DNA from: Actinomycetes bacterium
GTDB taxonomy: Bacteria > Actinomycetota > Thermoleophilia > BMS3ABIN01
Assembly (NCBI GenBank): GCA_021787775.1
Contig: JAJYLK010000009.1
Span: 1-13,146, forward strand
Direction: 5' to 3'
DNA: 13,146 bases
Shown here: positions 1 to 5,798 of the stretch, in pieces
How the letters are laid out: each line of letters begins with the position of its first letter
How positions within the stretch are numbered: position 1 is the first letter of the stretch
The notes under the pieces: generated by a model
What the model saw: only the letters and a program-made list of their open reading frames with translations
The model's database searches: none
What the model was told of the DNA's origin: nothing
Program-made: the position numbers and the translations under genes

Positions 1-117
1 GATAGGACGCCGGCAGAGGTTTACTTCGGTCAGGAAGTGCCCGAGAGACCAGTTTCCCTGTCACTGATGGAACAGATAAACAACCAAAAAGGGGTACCTG
101 TTTCCATCTTAGTTTAA
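1..117 (+). CDS. IS3-like transposase, C-terminal fragment (5' end outside window)
   Basis: Frame 1 is open from the first base to a TAA at 115-117 and gives 38 residues containing the stretch TPAEVYFG. This stretch is typical of the extreme C-terminus of DDE (rve-type) transposases encoded by orfB of IS3-family elements, just after the catalytic core. The tail is short and polar, as in those proteins. The catalytic residues and the rest of the gene lie to the left of the window, so activity cannot be judged. The stop is 34 bases from the proposed element end at 151, a normal spacing for a compact insertion sequence. Family assignment rests on this one motif plus the end sequence. Confidence 0.62.
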   Translation, partial: DRTPAEVYFGQEVPERPVSLSLMEQINNQKGVPVSILV

Positions 118-151
118 GCTGCAAGTGGTACCGGTAATGGGGTCCACTTCA
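1..151 (+). mobile_element. Right end of an IS3-like insertion sequence
   Basis: The transposase tail is followed by 34 bases ending in CA at 150-151. Read inward on the minus strand the end is TGAAGTGGACCCC followed by ATTACCGG, a form typical of IS3-family terminal inverted repeats (5'-TG...CA-3', with a GGACCCC block). The DnaB-like homology of the neighbouring minus-strand gene stops before this point and its frame runs straight into the element. The left end, matching inverted repeat and target duplication are outside the window, so the boundary is inferred. Confidence 0.55.
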
Positions 152-842
152 TTGTATCGACCAGGCAATTTTCATGAATAAAGCGGTAAATGAAAATTAC
201 CATGTCGGCGGATTGTTCGATTGTTCCTGACCACATATTCAAATCTGAAAGAATTGGCTTCCGCTTGGCTTGACTAAGCATCAGGGAAGATAGCTGAGCA
301 AGGGCGAGCACGGGCACCTTCAGTTCGTTGGCAAGATTTTTCAAAATCCCCGAAATCTTTGAAATCTCCCCAGCCCTGGTTTCAACGGGCATCTCGCGCG
401 AGAACTTCTGCAGATCATCGACAATGATCAGCCCCAGGTTCGGATACTTTTCTTTAAATCTCCTTGCCTTGGCGCAGATAGCGGAAATGTTCCGCTGTTT
501 ATCTTCAATGAAAAGGGGTGCAGATTCTATCCGCGATTGGGCTTTTGCAATCTGGGCTGATGTTCGTCTTTCTTCCGGGGTCATTTGCCGCAAATCCCAA
601 GAATCTACCCTGCCAATAGCGACGATCAGCCGTTGGATAATTTCCTGCTTATTTTCATCCAAACTGAAATATAGCACCGGAATGTTTCGATCAATGGCAA
701 AACTTCTTGACAGATCCAGAGCAAAAGCTGTCTTTCCTATCGCAAAACCGCTGGCAAGGACTATTAATCTGGAACTTCGAAAACCATCGATAATCTTATC
801 CAGTTTAGAAATTCCAGTTGGAATTAGGGTTGGATTATTCAT
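114..842 (-). pseudogene. DnaB-type helicase C-terminal-domain ATPase, 3' end truncated by insertion sequence
   Basis: This 242-codon frame matches the C-terminal RecA-fold domain of replicative DnaB helicase; the N-terminal DnaB domain is absent. Visible motifs are the entry segment IPTGISKLDKII (7-18), Walker A-like SGFAIGKTAF (31-40), FSLDE (59-63), which replaces the usual FSLEM, Walker B LGLIIVDDLQ (136-145), LALAQLSS (179-186) and SDLNMWSGTIEQSADMVIFIYR (199-220). The start is supported by an AGGAGGT ribosome site at 847-853, 4 bases upstream. After residue 230 the frame enters the insertion sequence, so 231-242 are element-encoded. The usual KQRNGPTG segment, with the Lys and Arg fingers needed for hexamer ATPase activity, is missing. 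Intact relatives probably belong to phages or integrative elements. Low GC compared with the genes to the right indicates transfer. The product is probably non-functional. Confidence 0.8.
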
Positions 843-870
843 TTCAACCTCCTGAATTTCAAAGGAGGCG

Positions 871-879
871 AATATATCA
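871..879 (-). promoter_or_regulatory. Putative extended -10 promoter of the DnaB-like gene
   Basis: On the minus strand the bases read TGATATATT: a TGn extension followed by TATATT (5 of 6 matches to TATAAT), about 30 bases upstream of the ATG at 842. The corresponding -35 region is poor (TTAGTT), consistent with an extended -10 promoter. The short leader includes the AGGAGGT ribosome site. Called by eye only. Confidence 0.35.
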
Positions 880-896
880 CGTGGGGCGGACGGAAA

Positions 897-942
897 CTAA
901 TGATATATCGTGCGCATTTGGACTTCTAAAAAATATCATTAG
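897..942. repeat. 10-bp inverted repeat in AT-rich spacer
   Basis: CTAATGATAT at 897-906 is the exact reverse complement of ATATCATTAG at 933-942, with a 26-base loop. It lies just upstream of the putative promoter of the DnaB-like gene, so it could be an operator. A function is not shown. Confidence 0.5.
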
Positions 943-944
943 AC

Positions 945-965
945 TGTTTGGAATAGTGTTTGGAA
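945..965. repeat. 9-bp tandem direct repeat, 12-bp period
   Basis: TGTTTGGAA occurs at 945-953 and again at 957-965, separated by three bases, so the period is about one helical turn. This resembles a small binding-site pair on the same face of the helix. It is inside the AT-rich spacer between the tRNA genes and the DnaB-like gene. Function unknown. Confidence 0.45.
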
Positions 966-986
966 GGTTATTTACAGTAATACCTT
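964..986. repeat. Imperfect inverted repeat in AT-rich spacer
   Basis: AAGGTTATT (964-972) and AATACCTT (979-986) pair with a single-base bulge around a 6-base loop. It could form a small hairpin in either direction or bind a dimeric protein. No T-run follows, so a terminator for the tRNA transcript is not convincing. The spacer 843-1037 holds no credible gene. Confidence 0.35.
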
Positions 987-1037
987 ATAATGACAGAAAT
1001 ATTAACTTAAATCTTTTTATTTGCAGGTAAAAATATG

Positions 1038-1113
1038 TGGTGGAGGATACCGGATTCGAACCGGTGACCTCCTGCGTGCAAGGCAGGCGCTCTCCCAACT
1101 GAGCTAATCCCCC
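1038..1113 (-). tRNA. tRNA-Ala (anticodon TGC)
   Basis: The minus strand folds into a complete cloverleaf: acceptor GGGGGAT paired with ATCCTCC (one G-T), D-arm GCTCAGTTGGGAGAGC, anticodon stem CCTGC/GCAGG around loop CTTGCAC, T-arm CCGGTTCGAATCCGG and an encoded CCA at 1038-1040. The anticodon TGC reads GCA and, by wobble, GCG codons. It is the last gene of a three-tRNA transcription unit. A small hairpin at 1123-1142 (CGGGCT TGC AGCCCG) lies in the spacer to the next tRNA. AT-rich foreign DNA starts immediately beyond the CCA end, a usual place for integrative elements. Confidence 0.97.
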
Positions 1114-1195
1114 GGGAGGTAGTTCCGGGCTTGCAGCCCGAAGTCGCGGCATTCTTTCGGCGCCGGCCGTGGCTGCAGGCGGCCGGACGGAGTTT

Positions 1196-1271
1196 TGGTG
1201 GAGGATACCGGACTTGAACCGGTGACCTCTTGCATGCGAAGCAAGCGCTCTCCCAACTGAGCTAATCCCCC
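1196..1271 (-). tRNA. tRNA-Ala (anticodon CGC)
   Basis: A complete cloverleaf with the same acceptor and D-arm as the neighbouring tRNA-Ala. The anticodon stem CTTGC/GCAAG surrounds loop TTCGCAT, giving anticodon CGC, which reads GCG. The T-arm is CCGGTTCAAGTCCGG and CCA is encoded at 1196-1198. It differs from the TGC gene almost only in the anticodon arm and two T-loop bases, so the pair probably arose by local duplication. A dedicated GCG reader fits the high-GC codon use of the genes to the right. Confidence 0.97.
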
Positions 1272-1317
1272 ACGGGAAAATGCCGGGCACCCGGCGCCGC
1301 CGGCCGGACGGGAATGA

Positions 1318-1394
1318 TGGTGGGCGATACTGGACTCGAACCAGTGACCTCTGCCATGTGAGGGCAGCACTCTAACCAGCTGAGCTAATCGCCC
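1318..1394 (-). tRNA. tRNA-Val (anticodon CAC)
   Basis: A complete cloverleaf: acceptor GGGCGAT/ATCGCCC, D-arm GCTCAGCTGGTTAGAGTGC, anticodon stem CTGCC/GGCAG around loop CTCACAT, T-arm CTGGTTCGAGTCCAG and encoded CCA at 1318-1320. Anticodon CAC reads GTG. It is the first gene of the minus-strand tRNA unit. The 10-base block GGCCGGACGG occurs in the spacer next to its 3' end (1302-1311) and next to the 3' end of the tRNA-Ala(CGC) gene (1181-1190). Confidence 0.97.
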
Positions 1395-1468
1395 AAAAAA
1401 CCGGACCACACCTGCTGGTTTCACCGGCGCGTTCCATCCAAGCGCGGCCGCATTCAGGCCCGCCTGTT

Positions 1469-1497
1469 ATTTTAGGCGCGCCTGGGCGGCAAGGCAA
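1469..1497 (-). promoter_or_regulatory. Putative sigma70-type promoter of the tRNA cluster
   Basis: On the minus strand the -35 element TTGCCT (1492-1497) is followed by a 17-base spacer and the -10 element TAAAAT (1469-1474). It points at tRNA-Val, leaving a 5' leader of roughly 65-70 bases that RNase P would remove. Spacing is ideal and both boxes are close to consensus in otherwise GC-rich DNA. The rest of 1395-1587 holds no gene. A promoter for rpmE should also lie there, and TATGCT at 1530-1535 is a weak -10 candidate. Confidence 0.6.
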
Positions 1498-1587
1498 GAC
1501 TGTTCCCGGTAAGGAATCTGCCGCCTGTTTATGCTATCATTTCTTGTTCTTGACCTGATCCCTCTGGATAAACATGCGAGGACGAAT

Positions 1588-1800
1588 ATGAAGAAGGACA
1601 TTCACCCGCCATACATGGAAACAAAAGTACGCTGCTCCTGCGGCGACGAGTTCACGACCCGCTCGACCGTGCCGGAGATCCACGTGGAGATCTGCTCCAA
1701 GTGCCACCCGTTCTATACCGGCAAGCGCAAGCTGGTTGACACCGGCGGCCGCGTGGAGCGCTTCAAGCGCAAGTACGCCAAGAGAGAAACCTCCAAGTAG
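1588..1800 (+). CDS. rpmE: 50S ribosomal protein L31 (zinc-binding type)
   Basis: The 70-residue product begins MKKDIHPPY, the standard L31 N-terminus, so the ATG at 1588 with GAGG at 1578-1581 is chosen over in-frame upstream starts. Cysteines at 16, 18, 36 and 39 (CSC and CSKC) form the zinc site of the C+ class of L31, and HPFYTGK (40-46) is the family signature. L31 sits on the large subunit and bridges to the small one. A GC-rich perfect palindrome at 1800-1813 overlaps the stop codon. The gene heads a run of same-strand translation-related genes and is separated by 22 bases from thyX. Confidence 0.97.
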   Translation: MKKDIHPPYMETKVRCSCGDEFTTRSTVPEIHVEICSKCHPFYTGKRKLVDTGGRVERFKRKYAKRETSK

Positions 1801-1822
1801 CCGCGGCCGCGGCTTAAGGCCC

Positions 1823-2575
1823 GTGCCCGCCCACCTCAACGTCACCCTGCTGGCCCATACGCCGGAGCCGGAGCGCGCCGTGGCGGCCGCCGGCCGGCTG
1901 TGCTATTCCGTCTCCACCGCCGCCGAGCTGAAAGAGAGCATGCCGGAGGAAGAGGTCAGCCGGCTGATCAAAATCCTGGTCAACTCCGGGCATCACAGCA
2001 CGCTCGAGCACGCCTCTTTCACCTTTGGCATCGACGGCATCTCCCGCGCCTGCTCGCATCAGCTGGTACGTCACCGGCTCGCTTCCTACAGCCAGCAGTC
2101 GCAGCGCTATGTACGCTTTTCCGGCGAGGAGGGCTTCATCGTGCCACCGCGGATTGCCGAAGACGAAGAGTCGCTGGCCGTTTTCAACGAGGCGATGCGC
2201 AGCTCGCTGGCGGCTTACGAGCGGCTGGTGAGCCTCGGCGAGGAACGCGGCCTGGGGCGGGAGACGATCCAGGAAGACGCCCGCTTCGTGCTGCCCAACG
2301 CCGCCGAGACGCGCATCGTCGTCTCCATGAACGCCCGCGAGCTGCGGCACTTCTTCCAGGTGCGCTGCTGCCGCCGGGCGCAGTGGGAGATCAACGCGCT
2401 TGCCTGGTGGATGCGCCATCTGGTTCTGGGTGTCGCGCCGCGGTTGTTCCACAAGACCGGACCGGATTGCCTTCACGGCCGCTGCCACGAGGGCAAGATG
2501 TACTGCGGCGAGGAGTACACCGCGTCCGAAGTGCGGGAGATGGAAAAGGCCTGGAGCCCCGCTGTTGGCGGCTAG
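1823..2575 (+). CDS. thyX: Flavin-dependent thymidylate synthase ThyX
   Basis: The 250-residue product carries the ThyX signature RHRxxSYxxxSQR as RHRLASYSQQSQR (83-95), preceded by GHHSTLEHASFTF (56-68) and followed by LRHFFQVR and AQWEI, all conserved in the family. ThyX makes dTMP from dUMP using methylene-tetrahydrofolate, FAD and NADPH, replacing ThyA. The length matches typical ThyX. A GTG at 1823 is the only sensible start because LNVTLLAHTPEPE (5-17) aligns with the usual family N-terminus; the nearby AAGG (1816-1819) is a weak, close ribosome site, so coupling to rpmE is possible. The C-terminal tail has a Cys-rich segment (DCLHGRCHEGKMYCG) seen in some members. The stop overlaps the next gene. 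Confidence 0.96.
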   Translation: MPAHLNVTLLAHTPEPERAVAAAGRLCYSVSTAAELKESMPEEEVSRLIKILVNSGHHSTLEHASFTFGIDGISRACSHQLVRHRLASYSQQSQRYVRFSGEEGFIVPPRIAEDEESLAVFNEAMRSSLAAYERLVSLGEERGLGRETIQEDARFVLPNAAETRIVVSMNARELRHFFQVRCCRRAQWEINALAWWMRHLVLGVAPRLFHKTGPDCLHGRCHEGKMYCGEEYTASEVREMEKAWSPAVGG

Positions 2576-3524
2576 GCCGCAAGAGCATAAGAACCCGGGC
2601 CACGGCCGCGCGCGGCCCGCGGCGGCCGTCGGCGGCCAGGCGGTCATCGAGGGCGTGATGATGCGCGGCAAACGGCACTGGTCCCTGGCCGTGCGCCGGC
2701 CGGACGGCAGCATCAGCGTCCACTCCGAGCCGCTCAAACCGCTGGCCGACCGGCACGGCAGTTTCAGGCTCCCGGTACTGCGCGGCATCATCGGTCTCTG
2801 GGAATCGCTGTCGCTGGGCATGCGGGCGCTGTCGATGTCGGCCAGCGAATCGCTGGGCGAGGAAGGCGAAGAGATCTCCGGCAAGGAGATGGGCATAAGC
2901 ATCATCATCGGCACCATCCTGGCCATCGCCCTGTTCGTTGTCCTGCCGCTGTTCGCCGTGCGCTCGATCCGGGGCTGGCTGCCGGATTCCTCGCTTTTCG
3001 TCCTGGTGGAGGGCATCCTCAGGATATTCATCCTGGTGGCCTATATCTGGGGCGTGTCACGCGTCAAACAGCTCAGGCGGGTATTCGAATATCACGGCGC
3101 CGAGCACGAGACGATCCATGCGCTGGAGGCCGGCCTGGAGCTGACCCCGGAAAATGTCAGGCGGTTCCCGCCGCTGCATCCGCGCTGCGGCACCAGCTTC
3201 CTGCTGATAGTGATGGTGCTGGCGATCGTGGTGTTCAGCTTCGTGGGCGTGCCGGGGCTGATCTGGTTGATAATTTCACGCCTTTTGGGCATTCCGCTCG
3301 TTATCGGCCTGTCCTATGAAGTGATAAGATATGCGGGGAGGCACAAGGGCAGCAAGATCATGCATGCCGTCACCTACCCCGGCCTCCTGCTGCAGAAGCT
3401 GACCACCCGCGCGCCTGACAACTCCCAGATCGAAGTCGCGATCGCCGCGCTCGAAGCCGTGGCGGCCGTGGAGCCGATCGAGATGGATCACGACGGCAAG
3501 GCCGACGTGGAAGTAATGGCTTAG
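2565..3524 (+). CDS. DUF1385 (YqhQ-type) membrane protein
   Basis: The 319-residue product shows the DUF1385 hallmarks GGQAVIEGVMMRG (23-35), EYHGAEHETIHALE (175-188) and HPRCGTSF (205-212). His, Glu and Cys residues in the last two suggest metal binding, which is inference. Hydrophobic segments lie near residues 111-133, 145-163, 211-231 and 232-253, so it is an inner-membrane protein. A TTG at 2565 is chosen: GGAG at 2553-2556 sits 8 bases upstream, it overlaps the thyX stop by 11 bases, and later starts would delete the conserved GGQAVIEG block. The family often lies beside prfA/prmC, as in the B. subtilis YqhQ relative, but no biochemical function is assigned. Confidence 0.88.
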   Translation: MAARPQEHKNPGHGRARPAAAVGGQAVIEGVMMRGKRHWSLAVRRPDGSISVHSEPLKPLADRHGSFRLPVLRGIIGLWESLSLGMRALSMSASESLGEEGEEISGKEMGISIIIGTILAIALFVVLPLFAVRSIRGWLPDSSLFVLVEGILRIFILVAYIWGVSRVKQLRRVFEYHGAEHETIHALEAGLELTPENVRRFPPLHPRCGTSFLLIVMVLAIVVFSFVGVPGLIWLIISRLLGIPLVIGLSYEVIRYAGRHKGSKIMHAVTYPGLLLQKLTTRAPDNSQIEVAIAALEAVAAVEPIEMDHDGKADVEVMA

Positions 3525-3540
3525 CGTAGAAAACCGCGGT

Positions 3541-3555
3541 ACCGGCAGTGCCGGT
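3541..3555 (+). promoter_or_regulatory. Small hairpin covering the prfA ribosome site
   Basis: ACCGGC (3541-3546) and GCCGGT (3550-3555) form a 6-bp stem with a 3-base loop. The right arm contains the first bases of GGTGA (3553-3557), the only ribosome-site candidate for the ATG at 3564. Folding could therefore lower prfA initiation. No regulator is implied. Confidence 0.35.
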
Positions 3556-3563
3556 GAATCCTC

Positions 3564-4643
3564 ATGATCGATAAACTGATCACAGAGATAGAAGATAAAT
3601 ACGAGCAGCTCAACCGTGAGCTGAGCGACCCCGCGGTGATGAACGACCGGCGGCGCTATGCCGAGCTGGCCAAGTCGCACGCGGATCTGGCGCCGGCCTA
3701 CGAACTGGTGCGGCGCTACCGCGATGCCGAGCGCAGCCTGGCGGAAGCGGAGGAGATGCTGGCGGACGACGGCCACTTGGAGCCGGAGATGCGCGAGTTC
3801 CTCCGCGAGGAGATCACCGGTTCAAAACAGAAAATGGAAGAACTGACCGAGGATATCCGGGCGGCGATGCTGGAGCCGGACCCCAACGACGAAAAAGACA
3901 TCATCATCGAGATCCGCGGCGGCGCCGGCGGCGATGAAGCGTCGCTGTTCGCGGGCGATCTGCTCAGGATGTACACCCGCCATGCGGAGCGGAAGCGGCT
4001 GAAGGCGAACATCCTCTCGTCCAGCCCCACCGAGATGGGCGGCTTCAGGGAGGTCATCCTCGAAATCCAGGGGAAGGGCGCTTACAGCATCTTTAAATAC
4101 GAGGGCGGCGTGCACCGCGTGCAGCGAATCCCCGTGACCGAATCGGGAGGCCGCATCCATACGTCGACGGCGACGGTGGCGGTTATGCCGGAAGCCGAGG
4201 AGGTCGAGGTCGAGATCGACCCGGCGGACGTGCGCGTGGACATCTTCCGGTCCAGCGGTCCCGGCGGCCAGTCGGTCAACACCACCGACTCCGCCGTGCG
4301 GCTGACGCACCTGCCTACCGGCCTGGTGGTCTCCATGCAGGACGAGAAATCGCAGCTGCAGAACAAGGTCGCGGCGATGAAGGTCCTGCGGGCGCGGCTC
4401 TATGAGATGAAGCTCGCGGAGCAACAGCAGGAGCTGGCAGACGCCCGCAAGTCGATGGTGGGCACCGGCGACCGCAGCCAGAAGATCCGTACGTATAACT
4501 TCCCCCAGGGCCGGGTCACCGACCACCGCGTCGGGCTGACGCTGCACAAGCTGGAGGCCATCCTCCAGGGCGATCTCGATGACTTCACCGAGGCGCTGGC
4601 GGCCAAGGACCGGGCGGAACAGCTGCAGTCTTCCAGTGTCTGA
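3564..4643 (+). CDS. prfA: Peptide chain release factor 1
   Basis: The 359-residue product is a full-length RF1. The codon-recognition tripeptide is PVT (190-192, in RIPVTES), the PxT form that defines RF1 (UAA and UAG) rather than the SPF of RF2. The catalytic GGQ is at 234-236 in SSGPGGQSVNTTDSAVRLTH (230-249), which would reach the peptidyl-transferase centre. The GAGGDEASLFAGDL block (120-133) is also typical. It lies 39 bases after the DUF1385 gene and upstream of prmC, whose product methylates this GGQ glutamine. RF1/PrmC pairing is a classic arrangement. Confidence 0.98.
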   Translation: MIDKLITEIEDKYEQLNRELSDPAVMNDRRRYAELAKSHADLAPAYELVRRYRDAERSLAEAEEMLADDGHLEPEMREFLREEITGSKQKMEELTEDIRAAMLEPDPNDEKDIIIEIRGGAGGDEASLFAGDLLRMYTRHAERKRLKANILSSSPTEMGGFREVILEIQGKGAYSIFKYEGGVHRVQRIPVTESGGRIHTSTATVAVMPEAEEVEVEIDPADVRVDIFRSSGPGGQSVNTTDSAVRLTHLPTGLVVSMQDEKSQLQNKVAAMKVLRARLYEMKLAEQQQELADARKSMVGTGDRSQKIRTYNFPQGRVTDHRVGLTLHKLEAILQGDLDDFTEALAAKDRAEQLQSSSV

Positions 4644-4784
4644 CCGGCGGGACGAGCCTGTGCCGTTCTGGCGGCCGTTCTGAGGCGGGCCCGGCGGCTG
4701 ATGGCGGCATGATTAAACCGGGCGTGCCGCTATCCGATAGTTAAGGGTGCACGGTCAAGGGAACCGCAAGCAGAGGGGGAGAAT

Positions 4785-5669
4785 TTGGCAAAGCAGCAGG
4801 CAACCCTGCCCTCCATCGCCGGGCTTCTGGCCAAATCGGCAAAATACCTCAAGGACAAAGGCTCCGCCAGTCCGAGGCTGGATGCGGAGTTGCTGCTGGC
4901 AGAGGTCATGAGCTTAAGCCGCATCGAGCTTTATACCAATTTCGAGCAGCCGCTGACGGCCGCCGAGGTAGACCGCTACCGGGAGCTCATCATGCGGCGC
5001 GGCCGGAGTGAGCCGGTGGCGTATATCCTGGGCCGGGCGTACTTTCGCAATCTGACGCTGGCGGTCAGCCGCGCTGTGCTCATCCCCCGGCCGGAGACCG
5101 AGCACGTCGTCGACGCCGCGCTTTTCTTTCTGATGGAGCGTGATTGGCCGGAACCGCCGCGGGTGCTGGACGTCGGCACCGGCAGCGGCGCCATCGCCAT
5201 CAGCGTCGCCGCCGGTCTCCCCGGCATCGGTCTTACCGCTACGGACGCGAGTGGCGAAGCGCTCGAGCTGGCCGCTGGGAACGCCCGCGTCACCGGCGTG
5301 GCGGACCGCGTCACATTTGTCCGGTCCGATCTGTTCGAAGCCCTGGAACCGGTGGACACTTTCGATCTGATCATCTCCAATCCGCCCTACGTCGCGGAGG
5401 CCGAATGGGCCGATCTGCCTCGTGACGTCAGCGGCTACGAACCACGGGAGGCGCTGCTGGGAGGCGCTGACGGGCTGGACTTCTACCGCCGCCTTGCTGT
5501 GGAGGCGCCTCGGTTCCTGAAACCCCGGGGCGGGCTGGTGCTCGAGATCGGCTACACTCAGGCGGATGCCGTCCGGGAGATGCTGGCGGCCGGAGGCATG
5601 TTCCGCGGCATCGGGGTGACGCAGGATTATGCCGGCCATGACCGCGTGGTCACGGCGGAGAGGATCTAG
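4785..5669 (+). CDS. prmC: Release factor glutamine methyltransferase PrmC
   Basis: The 294-residue product has the PrmC order of parts: an N-terminal helical recognition domain (about 1-85), the linker motif IPRPETE (100-106), the SAM-binding motif DVGTGSGAIAIS (129-140) and NPPY (199-202), which holds the substrate glutamine amide. It N5-methylates the GGQ glutamine of RF1 and RF2 in the cytoplasm. A TTG at 4785 is used, preceded by a strong GGGGGAG ribosome site at about 4775-4781. The 141-base gap after prfA holds no gene. The start gives the family's usual length. Nothing in the sequence looks damaged. Confidence 0.97.
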   Translation: MAKQQATLPSIAGLLAKSAKYLKDKGSASPRLDAELLLAEVMSLSRIELYTNFEQPLTAAEVDRYRELIMRRGRSEPVAYILGRAYFRNLTLAVSRAVLIPRPETEHVVDAALFFLMERDWPEPPRVLDVGTGSGAIAISVAAGLPGIGLTATDASGEALELAAGNARVTGVADRVTFVRSDLFEALEPVDTFDLIISNPPYVAEAEWADLPRDVSGYEPREALLGGADGLDFYRRLAVEAPRFLKPRGGLVLEIGYTQADAVREMLAAGGMFRGIGVTQDYAGHDRVVTAERI

Positions 5670-5672
5670 CCG

Positions 5673-5692
5673 CGCCGCTTGCCGGCAGCGCG
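5673..5692 (+). terminator. GC-rich hairpin after prmC, weak terminator candidate
   Basis: Just after the prmC stop, CGCCGCT (5673-5679) can pair with AGCGCG (5687-5692) with one bulged base around a 7-base loop. There is no T-run behind it, so it would be at best a leaky or factor-dependent stop. It separates the translation cluster from the TPR gene, which has its own promoter-like sequence. Confidence 0.25.
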
Positions 5693-5714
5693 TCTGCGGG
5701 AATGCGGAGGCGGG

Positions 5715-5743
5715 TCAACATGTCTGTCCGAACCATGTAGAAT
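5715..5743 (+). promoter_or_regulatory. Putative promoter of the giant TPR gene
   Basis: TCAACA (5715-5720) and TAGAAT (5738-5743) are separated by 17 bases, resembling sigma70 -35 and -10 boxes. The start would be near 5750, giving a leader of about 50 bases. In that leader ATCAGT (5751-5756) and ACTGAT (5769-5774) can form a small stem. The run GGGGGA (5777-5782) is too far from the ATG at 5799 to be a normal ribosome site. Confidence 0.4.
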
Positions 5744-5798
5744 GTGATATATCAGTACGGTCCGGAAAACTGATTCGGGGGACCTAGAATTCCAACAA

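Noticed and set aside
328..1030. Plus-strand open frames across the helicase gene and the AT-rich spacer
   Set aside because: They are antisense to or run out of the DnaB-like gene, with no ribosome site or family motif.
1531..1587. Longer rpmE start giving 19 extra residues
   Set aside because: L31 proteins begin MKKDIHP, and the ATG at 1588 has a ribosome site at 1578-1581; the upstream part reads through promoter-like sequence.
1814..3031. Minus-strand open frame of 405 codons opposite thyX and the DUF1385 gene
   Set aside because: Both sense genes are clear family members; the antisense translation is low-complexity and matches nothing I recognise.
5744..5798. Possible riboswitch in the leader of the TPR gene
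   Set aside because: Only one weak 6-bp stem is visible and the leader is about 50 bases, too short and simple for a known riboswitch class.
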